64,000 bases of DNA from Sporolactobacillus sp. THM19-2 (GCF_004153195.1 NZ_SEMC01000006.1:1-64000); one strand, 5' to 3'; shown: positions 1 through 9,220, counted from the first letter of the stretch. Notes: generated by a model from the sequence alone, not told the origin. Numbers and translations are program-made.

Positions 1-10
1 TCTCTCCTTT
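1..10 (-). promoter_or_regulatory. Probable ribosome binding site of a gene leaving the left edge
   Basis: On the minus strand the first bases read TTCTAAAGGAGAGA, a strong Shine-Dalgarno sequence pointing out of the window. A minus-strand gene probably starts just beyond position 1; nothing of its coding part is visible. Confidence 0.3.
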
Positions 11-110
11 AGAATTTGGTTTTTGGTTAACTCTATTCTAACTGAGATGATGGGCTCCGGCTCATTTTCTATGAAAAAAATGACAGAGACGAGAGAGAAA
101 TGAAATCCCG

Positions 111-153
111 CTGTTTTTCTGGAGGGGGCTGGCCAGCCCCTCCAGAAAAACAG
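111..153. repeat. 43-bp near-perfect inverted repeat
   Basis: CTGTTTTTCTGGAGGGG is mirrored by CCCCTCCAGAAAAACAG around a GGCCAGC core, with a single unpaired G. The right arm has no T-tract, so it is a poor terminator. It sits at the left edge of the AT-rich Mrr block and may be a remnant end of a mobile element or a hairpin between genes. Confidence 0.7.
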
Positions 154-331
154 ATTCCCTGCTCAACATTTTCTCATATTCAGAAACCCTTTTTACACAA
201 TTATACGGACTCAACTGAAAACTACATGGATTTATTAACGACTTTATGTAATGTTAAGATAAGGAAAAAGCAACATATTGATACAAAATCACAACTTGCT
301 AAAAGGATGGGAATTAAAAAAGAAGATATAG

Positions 332-754
332 TATGAGGATGAACAAAAAGATGTAAAGATTGAAGGGATAATAACTGATGAGGTAACTGTACCTAGAAAT
401 GATGGTACTAGGGGATCTGCACTATATAGTATTCCATTTAAACTAAATAGAATTCCTGATTACATATGGTCGAAAATCATTATTCAATGCTGGAACAGAC
501 CTTCTCGCTTTACTTTGATGCATCGTCCAGGTATTGCAAAAGTCGTATCTAATAAAATTATTTTGGATGGTACGACCATCGAAGAAGTAAAGCAATATCA
601 CAGAGATACATTAATTTTAGCGGTCAATGAAGCCAATAAAAAGTATAATGAGTACAAGTTAGTAAAAGAGACAGAAGAAGCAACCAGAATCAAAAATGAG
701 CAACAGCATTATTCAAATGTTCTTAAACAGGCAAGTGAAATTGATTTTGACTAG
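332..754 (+). pseudogene. 5'-truncated gene of unknown function upstream of mrr
   Basis: An open frame runs from just after a TAG at 329-331 to the TAG at 752-754 with protein-like composition, including PRNDGTRGSALYSIPFKL and a charged C-terminal helix, but it has no acceptable start codon in its first 60 codons. The first internal ATG (518) would remove most of the conserved-looking part. I read it as the C-terminal ~140 residues of a gene whose 5' end is lost. I do not recognise the family. It stops 16 bp before mrr and shares its AT-rich composition, so it was probably co-transcribed with the nuclease and may have been its partner. Confidence 0.5.
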
Positions 755-770
755 ACAAAGGGGTGATTAG

Positions 771-1682
771 ATGACTGTACCAGGCTATAAAGAATTTATG
801 TACCCATTCCTTCAGATATTGAAAGATGGAAAGGAACATAGGTTACAAGATCTTTATAGTGACTTGGCTGAATATTTCGATTTAACCGATCGTGACATCG
901 CTGAAACACTGCCAAGTGGTAAGCAGACATTATTGACTAATAGAGTCGGTTGGGCAAGAACTTATTTAAGTAAAGCGGGACTTATCAAAGTTATCAGGAG
1001 AGCCGTTTTTAGGATTACAGATGAAGGTTTGAATGTGGCAAATGATCCGAGTGTGACGCGCATAGATAAGAAATTTTTAACTCGTTATCCCAGTTTTAAG
1101 GAATTTATTAATAAGGCAGATCAAGAATCTATTGAAAACGAAAAATCAAAAAATGAAAAACATACACCTTTAGAATTAATTGATGAGAACTATAACATAT
1201 TGAAAAATGAACTTCAGGATGTCCTTCTAAATAAAACTTTGGAATGTTCACCAGCATTTTTTGAACGTTTAATTGTCCAATTATTAGTTTCAATGGGATA
1301 TGGTGGTTCTGTGAAGGATGCAGGTGAAGCAATTGGTAAATCAGGTGATGAAGGAATAGACGGTATTATTAAAGAAGATGTCCTGGGATTAGAAATGATT
1401 TATCTGCAAGCTAAAAGATGGAAAAAAGATTCTACAGTTGGTAGACCTGAAATTCAAACCTTTGTTGGTAGTCTTGTAGGGAAACAGGCTTCAAAGGGAA
1501 TATTTATAACTACTGCAAAATTTTCGAATAACGCATATGACTATGCAAAATCAATAGATAAGCGAGTCATATTGATAGACGGGCAGCAATTAACTGATTT
1601 GATGTTTAAGTACGGTGTTGGAGTAACAAACGGAGAAATATTTGTGACCAAAAGACTTGATAGTGATTTTTTTGAGGAATAA
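771..1682 (+). CDS. mrr: Mrr-family type IV restriction endonuclease
   Basis: The 303-residue protein has the two-part Mrr plan: an N-terminal winged-helix domain (about residues 1-90) and a C-terminal PD-(D/E)xK nuclease domain (about 160-290). The catalytic set is visible as GIDG with Asp197 followed by QAKRW with Gln213 and Lys215; Glu165 in FFERLI fits the helix-1 acidic residue. Mrr enzymes cut methylated or otherwise foreign DNA in the cytoplasm, so this is a defence gene. The start follows a GGGGTGAT Shine-Dalgarno. The gene is AT-rich compared with the rib operon, which points to horizontal acquisition. It is bordered on the left by a truncated gene and on the right, 18 bp after its stop, by a stray ribD piece. 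Confidence 0.88.
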   Translation: MTVPGYKEFMYPFLQILKDGKEHRLQDLYSDLAEYFDLTDRDIAETLPSGKQTLLTNRVGWARTYLSKAGLIKVIRRAVFRITDEGLNVANDPSVTRIDKKFLTRYPSFKEFINKADQESIENEKSKNEKHTPLELIDENYNILKNELQDVLLNKTLECSPAFFERLIVQLLVSMGYGGSVKDAGEAIGKSGDEGIDGIIKEDVLGLEMIYLQAKRWKKDSTVGRPEIQTFVGSLVGKQASKGIFITTAKFSNNAYDYAKSIDKRVILIDGQQLTDLMFKYGVGVTNGEIFVTKRLDSDFFEE

Positions 1683-1700
1683 CCAGTAAAATATCTTTTG

Positions 1701-1853
1701 CCTGTGCGGATCTGATCATTAAGAATCGGGTGAAACGCGTCGTGATCGCTTCGGTCGATCCGAATCCGCTGGTTTCCGGACGGGGGATTCAGCGCCTGAA
1801 GGAAGCCGGTATCACCGTGGGGTCCGGGCTGATGAGAGAAGAAGTATGACGGC
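1701..1853 (+). pseudogene. ribD fragment (diverged partial duplicate)
   Basis: This stretch aligns with ribD at about 5705-5855, covering ribD residues ~84-130. By hand I count roughly 16 mismatches in ~145 bp, including a fully identical run of ~48 bp. Translation in the matching frame keeps sense (CADLIIKNRVKRVVIASVD), then hits a TGA at 1847-1849. Both ends are abrupt: mrr stops 18 bp upstream and no ribD homology follows. The substitutions include several silent ones, so it looks like a piece of a related strain's ribD, not a fresh copy of the local gene. Confidence 0.85.
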
Positions 1854-2434
1854 GGCCACATCAGCGGCTTGCTTTTGCCCAAAAATAGGCCCCTCAATGT
1901 CATGAAATAGTCCGCCTTCTGCCATAAATGGATCCATATCCACCGGACGGGTTGAATTTGTTGGCTGTTTTTCCGCTGCCCATCCGGTGCATATCCTTTC
2001 GATAATCTTTAGTTTAACGCACGCGAATGCATCCGCAAAACGATCCGAACATCACACTTCCATTCGAATTAAAAATTCACCTCACCAAAATGCCCTTTAC
2101 GTTTCTATCTATTATACAGATCCTGCATCCCCGTGTTTTATACCAAGGCAACAAAAAAGCTGATGCTCAGGCATTTTTCGATGAAGTTACACAGGTATCA
2201 TTATACCTGCGAGAAATCTGCGGAAAGCTAAAAACCCTTTGCTGAAGCAGGTTTGAAGGCACCTTTTTATCATTTTCCGGGAATCCAGGATAGCTCCCTG
2301 TTTATTTTTACGTTCCGTTCTACACAAATAGCAGTCCCCTGAAAAATGAATCATCCACCATTTATTGAAAGCGTGTTGCTTTGATCATTTGATCGAAAAA
2401 ACGTAAATCAACCATGAAATCTGAGGTGACGATC
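1854..2434. other. Intergenic stretch without a recognisable gene
   Basis: Short open frames here (for example 2027-2245 on the plus strand) lack ribosome binding sites and recognisable motifs. The composition changes from host-like to AT-richer at about 2000. Nothing can be assigned. Confidence 0.5.
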
Positions 2435-3275
2435 ATGGCAGGCAGAATGAAGCGGCATTTTGAGTACGGGTTTACAATCATCGAAAATCGTGTGTTTCAA
2501 TCAACAGCATTCGATCAGCTCACGGATAAGTTCTTGTACATGACGCTGATAAAGTTCAGTTTTGGAAAGGATAGTGCCTTTCCATCGATCGCGACGTTGG
2601 CGAAGCATTGCCTGTGTGCAAAAAACACGATAAAAAATGCGGCTCAAACGTCTGGAGCAGAGAGGATACATAAAGAAGGAAAACCGAGTGGATGAGAAGG
2701 GGGCGCACCTCAGTAATATCTATCATTTGTTTGATATTGCTTCGGATACGTTACCTGTTAGTCGGTCAATAAATGAGTCACCGGCAGAGCAACCGCTGCC
2801 TGAGAGTCAGTCAATGAACGATTTACCCGTAGCGTTATCATTGCCTGAGGGTCAGCCAATCAATGATCCACCTGTGAGGCAATCGCTGATCCCGAAGAAC
2901 AAAGATCTTGAAGAATATAAAGTGAAGAATAAAAAAGAATATCGCCGAATCATCGACTATTTGAACCAGAAAGCGGATAAAACCTACAAAGCATCCACCC
3001 GAAAAACGCAAAGTCTCATTCATGCCCGTCTCAGTGAAGGGTTCTGCTTTGATGATTTTAAATCAGTGATCGATAAGAAGTGCAAACAGTGGCTGAATGA
3101 TCCGAAAATGTCGCGTTACGTCAGACCAGCCACTTTATTCGGGACGAAGTTTGAAGATTATCTCAATGAGCCGGAAATGTATGATGGTTCGGCAACGTTC
3201 ACTCATGATCTGGCGGAAAGGTGGTTGAGGCGGGATGACGAAAACGGAAGTCTTTCAACTCGCGACCAGTATTAA
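2435..3275 (+). pseudogene. Phage-type replication initiator, frameshifted
   Basis: Two overlapping frames form one protein. The first part from ATG 2435 (GAGGTGA ribosome binding site 6 nt upstream) carries an N-terminal helix-turn-helix as in phage replisome organisers. The second frame continues RLKRLEQRGYIKKENR and ends with the conserved phage C-terminal domain (TIGR02220 type: IIDYLNQKADKTY, RPATLFGTKFEDYLN). Removing one A from the six-A run at 2632-2637 restores a continuous frame, so the break is a one-base insertion or a sequencing error. Between the domains lies a linker with three imperfect ~16-residue repeats (PEGQPINDPPV-like). It overlaps the helicase-loader gene and completes a phage replication module. 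Confidence 0.75.
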
Positions 3276-3555
3276 AGCGATGTACAACTATGTGGTTCTG
3301 GATGAGACTTATCTTGATATTTGGCTGATGGCGACAAAACACGCAGATTTTCAGGCAACGATGCAACGCTTCTGTCAATACATCAGTGATCCAAAGTGCC
3401 GTCATTCAGCACCGCTGCCTGCCGATATTGTTGTGACGAAGAAAGAGACGATCGATCCAGAATCTGAAAAAATGCAGCAGTGGGAAGCCGAGGCTAAGGC
3501 GAGACCGGTAAAACACGAAGATTTTGAATGGATGAGGAGGCAGATTCATGGATAA
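3235..3555 (+). CDS. Probable phage-type replicative helicase loader
   Basis: This encodes a 106-residue, mostly helical protein. It overlaps the initiator by 41 bp and the DnaB-like helicase by 8 bp, the usual position of the helicase loader/inhibitor in Gram-positive phage replication modules. The N-terminal half (FQLATSIKAMYNY to TMQRFCQYISDP) resembles the small G39P/loader-like family. I base the assignment mainly on gene order, because the motif evidence is weak. GAGGCGGG lies just before the ATG. The expected role is to deliver the helicase to initiator-bound origin DNA. Confidence 0.6.
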   Translation: MTKTEVFQLATSIKAMYNYVVLDETYLDIWLMATKHADFQATMQRFCQYISDPKCRHSAPLPADIVVTKKETIDPESEKMQQWEAEAKARPVKHEDFEWMRRQIHG

Positions 3556-4843
3556 TGCCGTGATTCAGGCGGAACAAGCTGTCCTGGGTGCCATTCTCTA
3601 TGACAACGCATTGATGGATGCCTGTGCGTTGTTGCCCGAGCATTTTTCAACTGTTGCTCACCGTCAAATTTTTACTCGATTCAAGGCCCTCCATCAAAAG
3701 CAAATACCGATTGATCCGGTTGTGCTTTCACAGCAGCTTGGTGATCAGCTGCAGCAAGTGGGTGGAACAGATTACCTTATGGATCTGATCAATTCTGTTG
3801 TGACAACGGCAAATTTCTCATTCTATGAACGCATGGTTCTCGATGCCAGCAAACTTCGGGAAGCGAAAGACAAAGCGAATCAATTTATTGCCGATCCCAC
3901 TTCTGATGGCATCGCGGAGCTCGCCAGTCGTTTGGATGAACTGTCGAACCCAAGCGATATTGGCGACGAAATGACGGATCAGGAGAGCCTGATGAAAATA
4001 TATGACTCTCTTTTTAAGGATCGTGGTGAAATCTCCGGTGTAACGACCGGCATTCATAATCTGGACAAAATGACGGATGGTTTGCAGGATGAGGATCTGA
4101 TCGTCGTTGCGGGCAGACCTTCTATGGGAAAGACAGCGTTTGTTCTGAACATCGCAAAGGCGGCTGCCGAAAGCAATACCGTCGTTGATGTGTTTAGTTT
4201 GGAAATGCCCAAGATAAGCATCCAGCAGCGCCTGTTATCCGCTTTAAGTCAAATTGATGCGGGTAAATGGCGAAATCCGAAACGTTATATGAATGCGGAT
4301 GATATCGAGCGACTGATCACCGCAATGGGTATTTACAGTACGTGGCATTTGTCGATTCATGATCGACCGCAGCAGACGCTGGCAAGTATTAGCCAGGCAA
4401 TGAAACAATCGCTGAAAACATATCCGGATCAAAAACATGTGGTGATCATCGACTACCTCAGCTTCATCAAAGTGACCGGGCGCTATGAACGGCGTGATCT
4501 CGCGGTGGGGGCGATTACCTCAGGCTTGAAGCAGATTGCCCGCAGTGATCACGTGCCGATTGTGCTTGTTGCACAGCTGTCGCGTGCTGTGGAAAACAGG
4601 CAGGATAAGCGGCCGATGCTCAGCGATTTACGCGAATCCGGCAACATCGAGCAAGATGCCGATCTCATTTTATTCCTGTATCGCCAGAGCTATTACGATA
4701 AGACTTCCCGGGATCATGATCATGTCGAACTCATTATCACCAAACATCGCAATGGACCGGTTGGGACCGTTCAGGCGACTTTTATTAAAGAGCAGGCGAC
4801 GTTTTTAAATGTGAAAAAGAAGAAAAAAGAAGCGGTTCATTAG
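3548..4843 (+). CDS. DnaB-like replicative DNA helicase (phage type)
   Basis: The 431-residue protein has the DnaB N-terminal domain (about 1-105, beginning EQAVLGAILYD) and the RecA-like ATPase domain. Walker A is AGRPSMGKT at about 188-196 and Walker B is HVVIIDY with Asp302; a later block reads SDLRESGNIEQDADLILFLYR as in DnaB motif 4. It should unwind DNA as a hexamer ahead of the fork. Its place after a phage-type initiator and loader marks it as a prophage or plasmid-element copy, not the chromosomal dnaC. The gene looks intact although the initiator is frameshifted. No integrase, structural gene or lysis gene is seen nearby, so the module is a remnant. Confidence 0.9.
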   Translation: MDNAVIQAEQAVLGAILYDNALMDACALLPEHFSTVAHRQIFTRFKALHQKQIPIDPVVLSQQLGDQLQQVGGTDYLMDLINSVVTTANFSFYERMVLDASKLREAKDKANQFIADPTSDGIAELASRLDELSNPSDIGDEMTDQESLMKIYDSLFKDRGEISGVTTGIHNLDKMTDGLQDEDLIVVAGRPSMGKTAFVLNIAKAAAESNTVVDVFSLEMPKISIQQRLLSALSQIDAGKWRNPKRYMNADDIERLITAMGIYSTWHLSIHDRPQQTLASISQAMKQSLKTYPDQKHVVIIDYLSFIKVTGRYERRDLAVGAITSGLKQIARSDHVPIVLVAQLSRAVENRQDKRPMLSDLRESGNIEQDADLILFLYRQSYYDKTSRDHDHVELIITKHRNGPVGTVQATFIKEQATFLNVKKKKKEAVH

Positions 4844-5079
4844 ATGCACCACGGGGAACCGTATCACAGGCAGGAGAGGTTGTTACGGTCACCAGACTGT
4901 GCACAGCTTCTGGAGTGTTTCTAAGGACAGACAAGGAATCTACAGCAAAATATGATTTCGATCTTTGATTATAAAAAGCATGAACAGTTGCACAGTTGAC
5001 GGATGCCTGGACAGGTTACACTTAATGGGACAGATACCAGTGCCAGGATGAGAACAACTAACGCCCTGATGCACATCCA

Positions 5080-5108
5080 TGTACATAGTCATCCTCCTGC
5101 GTTATAAT
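5080..5108 (+). promoter_or_regulatory. Sigma-A promoter of the riboflavin operon
   Basis: TGTACA (5080-5085), a 17-bp spacer and a perfect TATAAT (5103-5108) lie about 25 bp upstream of the FMN riboswitch. This is the only good promoter before ribD. Confidence 0.7.
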
Positions 5109-5131
5109 TAAGACAATTTCATATGTTAAGT

Positions 5132-5272
5132 AATCTTTCGGGGCAGGGTGAAATTCCCAACCGGCGGTGAGCACGTTTTCGTGCAAGCCCGCGACCCGGT
5201 TGCTCTTTTTGGCAAACGGTGGATTCAGTGAGAAGCTGAAGCCGACAGTACAGTCTGGATGGGAGAAAGATT
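5132..5272 (+). promoter_or_regulatory. FMN riboswitch (RFN element)
   Basis: The conserved RFN blocks are present in order: ATCTTTCGGGGCAGGGTGAA, CCCAACCGGCGGTGA, AGCCCGCGACCCG, GGTGGATTCAGTG, GAAGCTGAAGCCGACAGT and GATGGGAGAAAGA. FMN binding normally favours a downstream terminator and shuts off riboflavin synthesis. The terminator hairpin lies at 5388-5420, with ribD 36 bp beyond, so control is by transcription attenuation. Confidence 0.96.
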
Positions 5273-5387
5273 GCGGCAAGTTGTGTTTCCCGCGTGGGAG
5301 ACCCGTTTTTCGCTTTCCTTATGAGTCATGCGTGAAAACGGTTTATTTAAGTGAGCACATATTTGTCGTATTCAATTTTTATACACT

Positions 5388-5420
5388 ACCCTGAAGTGAT
5401 TATTTGCTTCGGGGTTTTTT
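5388..5420 (+). terminator. Riboswitch-controlled terminator before ribD
   Basis: CCCTGAAG pairs with CTTCGGGG (one G-U pair) around a ten-base loop and is followed by six Ts. It is the expression platform of the FMN riboswitch. Confidence 0.85.
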
Positions 5421-5456
5421 GATGCCCGAAAAATCGATGGTAAAGGGGGCAGACAT

Positions 5457-6545
5457 ATGAAAGATGCGGAGTTTATGAGCCTGGCGATTCATCTGGCGAA
5501 AACGACAGTCGGTCAGACCTGGCCAAATCCGGCGGTCGGGGTGGTTGTTGTCCGTGACGGGAGGGTTGTCGGCATGGGCGCGCATTTAAAAGCCGGCGAG
5601 GCGCACGCGGAGGTGAACGCGCTGAAGATGGCGGGAGCCAGAGCTGAGGGCAGTACGCTCTATGTCACGCTGGAGCCGTGTTCCCACTTTGGGAAAACCC
5701 CTCCCTGCGCGGATCTGATTATTAAAAGGCGGGTCAGGCGCGTCGTGATCGCTTCGGTCGATCCGAATCCGCTGGTTTCCGGACGGGGAATTCAGCGCAT
5801 GAAAGATGCCGGTATTACCGTGGAGTCCGGGCTGATGGAAAAAGAAGCAGAGTCGCTCAATCCGGGCTTCTTCCACTACATGATGCATGGGACGCCATTT
5901 GTGACGCTGAAAGCTGCCTGCAGCCTGGACGGCAAGACGGCGACGGCGGCGGGAGAGAGCCAGTGGATCACAGGTGAGGCGTCCCGGCGCGACGGGCAAC
6001 ACCTGCGCAGCCGGCATGATGCGATTCTCGTGGGTATCGGCACTGTGCTTGCTGATGATCCGCGTCTGACCGTCCGAACGGAAAGCGTCGCGCGTCAGCC
6101 GGTCCGCGTTGTTCTGGATACAAAGCTGCGTATTCCGGAACAGGCACAGCTTCTGAATGACCGGGCCGCGCAGACCTGGGTCATTACCGGACGGACGATT
6201 GATGAGCAAAAAGCGGCGCGTATCCGCAATGACCGGGTGAGTGTCTTTCGCTTGCCGGAAAGAGATCTGCGCATCCAGGATGTTTTAACTTTCCTTGGGG
6301 AAAAAGGGATCATGTCGCTGCTCGTTGAAGGAGGGGCGGCGATTCACGGCAGTTTCCTGAAGGCCGGCGCGTTTGACCGGCTGATTGTGTATATGGCGCC
6401 GAAGCTGATTGGCGGGCAGCGGGCGGCACCCGTGATCGGCGGCGACGGTATTGAGCACCTGCGGGATGCCGCCGCGCTGTCCATAGACGATGTTGAAAAA
6501 ATTGACGGTGATCTGAAAATTACGGCGACCCGAAGGAGGGACTAA
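5457..6545 (+). CDS. ribD: Bifunctional riboflavin deaminase/reductase RibD
   Basis: RibD carries out two steps of riboflavin synthesis: deamination of the pyrimidine made from GTP, then NADPH-dependent reduction of the ribosyl side chain. The 362-residue protein has the zinc deaminase site HAEVNAL (His50, Glu52) with PCSHFGKTPPC (Cys75, Cys84), followed by the reductase domain from about residue 145 (FVTLKAACSLDGKTAT; LLVEGGAAIHGSF near 295). Length is normal. It is the first gene of ribD-ribE-ribBA-ribH, under the FMN riboswitch. A diverged piece of the same gene lies at 1701-1853. Confidence 0.96.
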   Translation: MKDAEFMSLAIHLAKTTVGQTWPNPAVGVVVVRDGRVVGMGAHLKAGEAHAEVNALKMAGARAEGSTLYVTLEPCSHFGKTPPCADLIIKRRVRRVVIASVDPNPLVSGRGIQRMKDAGITVESGLMEKEAESLNPGFFHYMMHGTPFVTLKAACSLDGKTATAAGESQWITGEASRRDGQHLRSRHDAILVGIGTVLADDPRLTVRTESVARQPVRVVLDTKLRIPEQAQLLNDRAAQTWVITGRTIDEQKAARIRNDRVSVFRLPERDLRIQDVLTFLGEKGIMSLLVEGGAAIHGSFLKAGAFDRLIVYMAPKLIGGQRAAPVIGGDGIEHLRDAAALSIDDVEKIDGDLKITATRRRD

Positions 6546-6548
6546 ACC

Positions 6549-7199
6549 ATGTTTACCGGACTTGTGGAAGAAATCGGGCATGTATCCGCTGTAAAAACAG
6601 GCACTGAGGCCATACAGATTTCGATCCGGGCCACACGCATCCTGCAGGATCTGACGATTGGTGACAGCATTGCCGTGAATGGCGCCTGTCTGACGGTTAC
6701 GGAAAAAAAGACATCGGGATTCACGGCAGACGTCATGCCTGAAACGATAAAAAGCACGGCGCTGAAAACACTGAAATCAGGTGATCCGGTGAATCTTGAG
6801 CGCGCGATGCGGGCAGATGGGCGATTCGGCGGACATTTTGTGACAGGTCATGTGGACGGAGTCGGGCGAATCGTCAGGAGTTATCCAAAGGGAAACGCTC
6901 GTTATCTGATCATTAAAGTGCCCGCAGAACTGGATGCCTGGCTGGTTGAAAAAGGATCAGTCGCTCTGGACGGAACGAGCCTGACGGTGTTTGCTATTCA
7001 GGATGCCCGGCTGACGGTTGCTTTAATTCCGCATACATCAGACCAGTCGGTGCTTGGACAGAAAAAAATGGGCGATTCCGTCAATGTGGAATGTGATGTC
7101 CTCCAGAAATATGTCATGAACGCAGCACTTAAGACCACAAAAACCGCGCAGCATTTGACTTATGGCAAACTGCTTGAGCATGGATTTATCAGTCATTAA
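6549..7199 (+). CDS. ribE: Riboflavin synthase alpha subunit
   Basis: This is the 216-residue riboflavin synthase, which dismutates two molecules of 6,7-dimethyl-8-ribityllumazine into riboflavin and a pyrimidine. It shows the two tandem lumazine-binding barrels of the family: [10 protein letters not shown] at the start, and a second repeat from about residue 97 ([13 protein letters not shown], then [12 protein letters not shown]). It begins 3 bp after the ribD stop behind AAGGAGGG, so it is translated from the same message. No odd features. Confidence 0.96.
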   Translation: MFTGLVEEIGHVSAVKTGTEAIQISIRATRILQDLTIGDSIAVNGACLTVTEKKTSGFTADVMPETIKSTALKTLKSGDPVNLERAMRADGRFGGHFVTGHVDGVGRIVRSYPKGNARYLIIKVPAELDAWLVEKGSVALDGTSLTVFAIQDARLTVALIPHTSDQSVLGQKKMGDSVNVECDVLQKYVMNAALKTTKTAQHLTYGKLLEHGFISH

Positions 7200-7214
7200 C
7201 GGAGGTGGAGAAGC

Positions 7215-8402
7215 ATGTTTGCATCAATCGAAAAAGCAGTCAGTGATTTGAAAGCCGGGAAAATCATCATCATCTGCGACGATGAAGGCCGGGAGAATGA
7301 AGGAGACTTTGTCTGCCTGGCTGAAAAGGTGACGCCTGAGGCGGTTAATTTCATGATCACGCATGGCCGGGGGCTGCTTTGCATGCCACTGGATCAAAGA
7401 ATAGCTGATGCGTTGAAGTTTCGGCCCATGGTTGACGAGAATACGGACAATCACGAAACGGCTTTTACCGTCAGTGTCGATTCACGAAAAGCCAGAACCG
7501 GGATCAGCGCATTTGAACGTGCGGAGACGATCCAGGCGATTGTAGCTGATCAGGCAAAGGCATCCGATTTTCATCATCCGGGACATATTTTTCCACTGAT
7601 CGCTCGTGAGGAGGGCGTTCTGAGACGGGCCGGCCACACGGAGGCATCAGTTGATCTGGCCAGACTGGCCGGTGCGAAGCCGGCTGCGGTGATCTGTGAA
7701 ATCCTGAAGGGCGATGGCCATATGGCGCGGCGGCCGGAACTGGAAGCGCTGGCGCAGACATTTGGCTTGAAAATGATTACGGTCAAGGACCTGATCACTT
7801 ACCGGCAGCGGCATCACGTGCATCGTGAAGTCAGCGCGGATCTGCCGACGGCGTTGGGCAGCTTCCACATCATCGGTTACTCGGATCAAGGGAAAGAGCA
7901 TGTTGCACTTGTGAAAGGTCAGGTTGCCGGCGATCAGCCCGTGCTGGTCCGGGTCCATTCGGAATGCCTGACCGGAGATGTTTTTGGTTCGGAACGCTGC
8001 GACTGCGGGCCGCAGCTGCACAAAGCCCTGCAGATGATCGAAGAAGCAGGCAAGGGTGTGGTGATCTATCTCCGTCAGGAAGGGCGGGGGATCGGCCTCA
8101 TTAATAAACTGAAAGCGTACCGACTTCAGGAGAAGGGCGACGATACGGTGGAAGCCAACCTGCATCTTGGGTTTCCGCCCGACATGAGGGACTACGCCGC
8201 GGCCGCAGAAATCATTCGCGATCTGGGAATCACGAAGGTGCGGCTGATGACGAACAACCCGGCGAAGATAAAAAATCTGGAGCGGCACGGGCTTCATGTG
8301 ATCCAGAGAGTGCCGCTTGAGATCAATTCGAACGAAAACAATCGGCGTTATCTGTTCACGAAAGCCGAGAAAATGGGACATTTGCTGCATTTATCAAAAT
8401 AG
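7215..8402 (+). CDS. ribBA: Bifunctional DHBP synthase / GTP cyclohydrolase II
   Basis: This fusion enzyme starts both branches of the pathway. The N-terminal ~200 residues make 3,4-dihydroxy-2-butanone 4-phosphate from ribulose 5-phosphate (acidic motif [23 protein letters not shown]). The C-terminal ~190 residues are GTP cyclohydrolase II, with the zinc-binding set [17 protein letters not shown] and the catalytic stretch [18 protein letters not shown]. The 395-residue length is typical of Bacillota RibBA. The start follows GGAGGTGG, and the gene lies 15 bp after ribE and 15 bp before ribH. Confidence 0.96.
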   Translation: MFASIEKAVSDLKAGKIIIICDDEGRENEGDFVCLAEKVTPEAVNFMITHGRGLLCMPLDQRIADALKFRPMVDENTDNHETAFTVSVDSRKARTGISAFERAETIQAIVADQAKASDFHHPGHIFPLIAREEGVLRRAGHTEASVDLARLAGAKPAAVICEILKGDGHMARRPELEALAQTFGLKMITVKDLITYRQRHHVHREVSADLPTALGSFHIIGYSDQGKEHVALVKGQVAGDQPVLVRVHSECLTGDVFGSERCDCGPQLHKALQMIEEAGKGVVIYLRQEGRGIGLINKLKAYRLQEKGDDTVEANLHLGFPPDMRDYAAAAEIIRDLGITKVRLMTNNPAKIKNLERHGLHVIQRVPLEINSNENNRRYLFTKAEKMGHLLHLSK

Positions 8403-8417
8403 GGGAGTGGTATCACA

Positions 8418-8897
8418 ATGGTAGAAGTTATCGAAGGTCATTTAATCGGTAAGGGGCTAAAGATCGGCATCGTCGTCAGCCGTTTTAATGAGTTTATCAC
8501 AAACAGGCTGCTGGCCGGTGCAGAGGACGCCTTGAAGAGGCACGGCGTCAGTGATGAGGATGTCACGGTGGCCTGGGTGCCCGGCGCTTTTGAAATTCCG
8601 TTTGCGGCGAAAAAAATAGCGGAGTCCGGGCATTATGATGCGGTTCTGGCGCTCGGAGCCGTTATCCGCGGTGCCACCTCGCACTATGACTATGTCTGCA
8701 ATGAGGTCTCCAAGGGGGTCGCCAAAACAAGTCTGGAGACGGGGGTTCCTGTGCTTTTTGGCGTCGTCACAACGGAGACGATTGAACAGGCTGTTGAACG
8801 CGCAGGAACGAAAGCAGGCAATAAAGGCTGGGATGCCGCGGTCAGCGGAATTGAAATGGCCAACCTGAACCGATCACTGACCGGCGGGAAGATCTGA
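8418..8897 (+). CDS. ribH: 6,7-dimethyl-8-ribityllumazine synthase
   Basis: The 159-residue protein condenses the RibD product with 3,4-dihydroxy-2-butanone 4-phosphate, the penultimate step. Recognisable family segments are [14 protein letters not shown] at the N-terminus, [14 protein letters not shown], and [14 protein letters not shown], which contains the active-site His. Family members usually form 60-mer shells that can hold riboflavin synthase. It closes the rib operon; I see no convincing rho-independent terminator directly after it. Confidence 0.96.
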   Translation: MVEVIEGHLIGKGLKIGIVVSRFNEFITNRLLAGAEDALKRHGVSDEDVTVAWVPGAFEIPFAAKKIAESGHYDAVLALGAVIRGATSHYDYVCNEVSKGVAKTSLETGVPVLFGVVTTETIEQAVERAGTKAGNKGWDAAVSGIEMANLNRSLTGGKI

Positions 8898-8988
8898 ACC
8901 CGCAGAGACTGGCCGGAAAGTAGGATACGCGGTGTTGCACTCCGGCATGGAAAAAAGGCAGCTTTCAGTTCCCACCATCCGGCTCTGG

Positions 8989-9017
8989 TTGACAATGGGT
9001 TGAAATTTGCATAGAGT
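8989..9017 (+). promoter_or_regulatory. Promoter of the ABC-F leader
   Basis: A perfect TTGACA (8989-8994) with a 17-bp spacer and TAGAGT (9012-9017). It predicts a ~270-nt leader before the ABC-F start codon. Confidence 0.6.
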
Positions 9018-9103
9018 AAAGATAATGAAACGAACGGAAGGGTGAACCAAGGGCCAATGAAAAACTAATCCTGTTTTTGAAGCCGATAACTGAAGGTCAT
9101 GAA

Positions 9104-9220
9104 ATGAAGGAACAGAGGTTTTCTGTCTTCATGCCTTCAGACGGATGTTCAGGACAGGATTGGTTTGTATCACTTTGGCCGAAAGAAGGGAGAACCCTTC
9201 TTTGCTGTTCGCCGAACTGA
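9104..9220 (+). CDS. Leader peptide ORF of the ABC-F attenuator
   Basis: A 38-codon ORF (starting MKEQRFSVFMPSDG) lies in the leader with a GAAGG ribosome binding site 8-10 nt before its ATG. It spans both the first arm of the predicted antiterminator (9147-9158) and a perfect hairpin AAAGAAGGG/CCCTTCTTT (9182-9203), and its TGA stop is one base before the terminator stem. A ribosome stalled by an antibiotic inside this ORF could decide which hairpin forms. A three-codon ORF (ATG 9058, MKN) lies further upstream. Translation is inferred, not shown. Confidence 0.55.
   Translation: MKEQRFSVFMPSDGCSGQDWFVSLWPKEGRTLLCCSPN

Noticed and set aside
100-336. 78-codon ORF at the left end
   Set aside because: Its first part is the inverted repeat at 111-153, with no ribosome binding site and no recognisable protein content.
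2027-2245. 72-codon ORF between mrr and the phage module
   Set aside because: No ribosome binding site, no motif, and located in a region of mixed composition.
2620-2650. Programmed ribosomal frameshift in the phage initiator
   Set aside because: Joining the frames needs a +1 shift, while the A6 run is of the kind that favours -1 slippage or simple indels; an insertion or sequencing error fits better.
5167-5394. Open frames inside the FMN riboswitch
   Set aside because: They coincide with the conserved aptamer and terminator and have no ribosome binding site.
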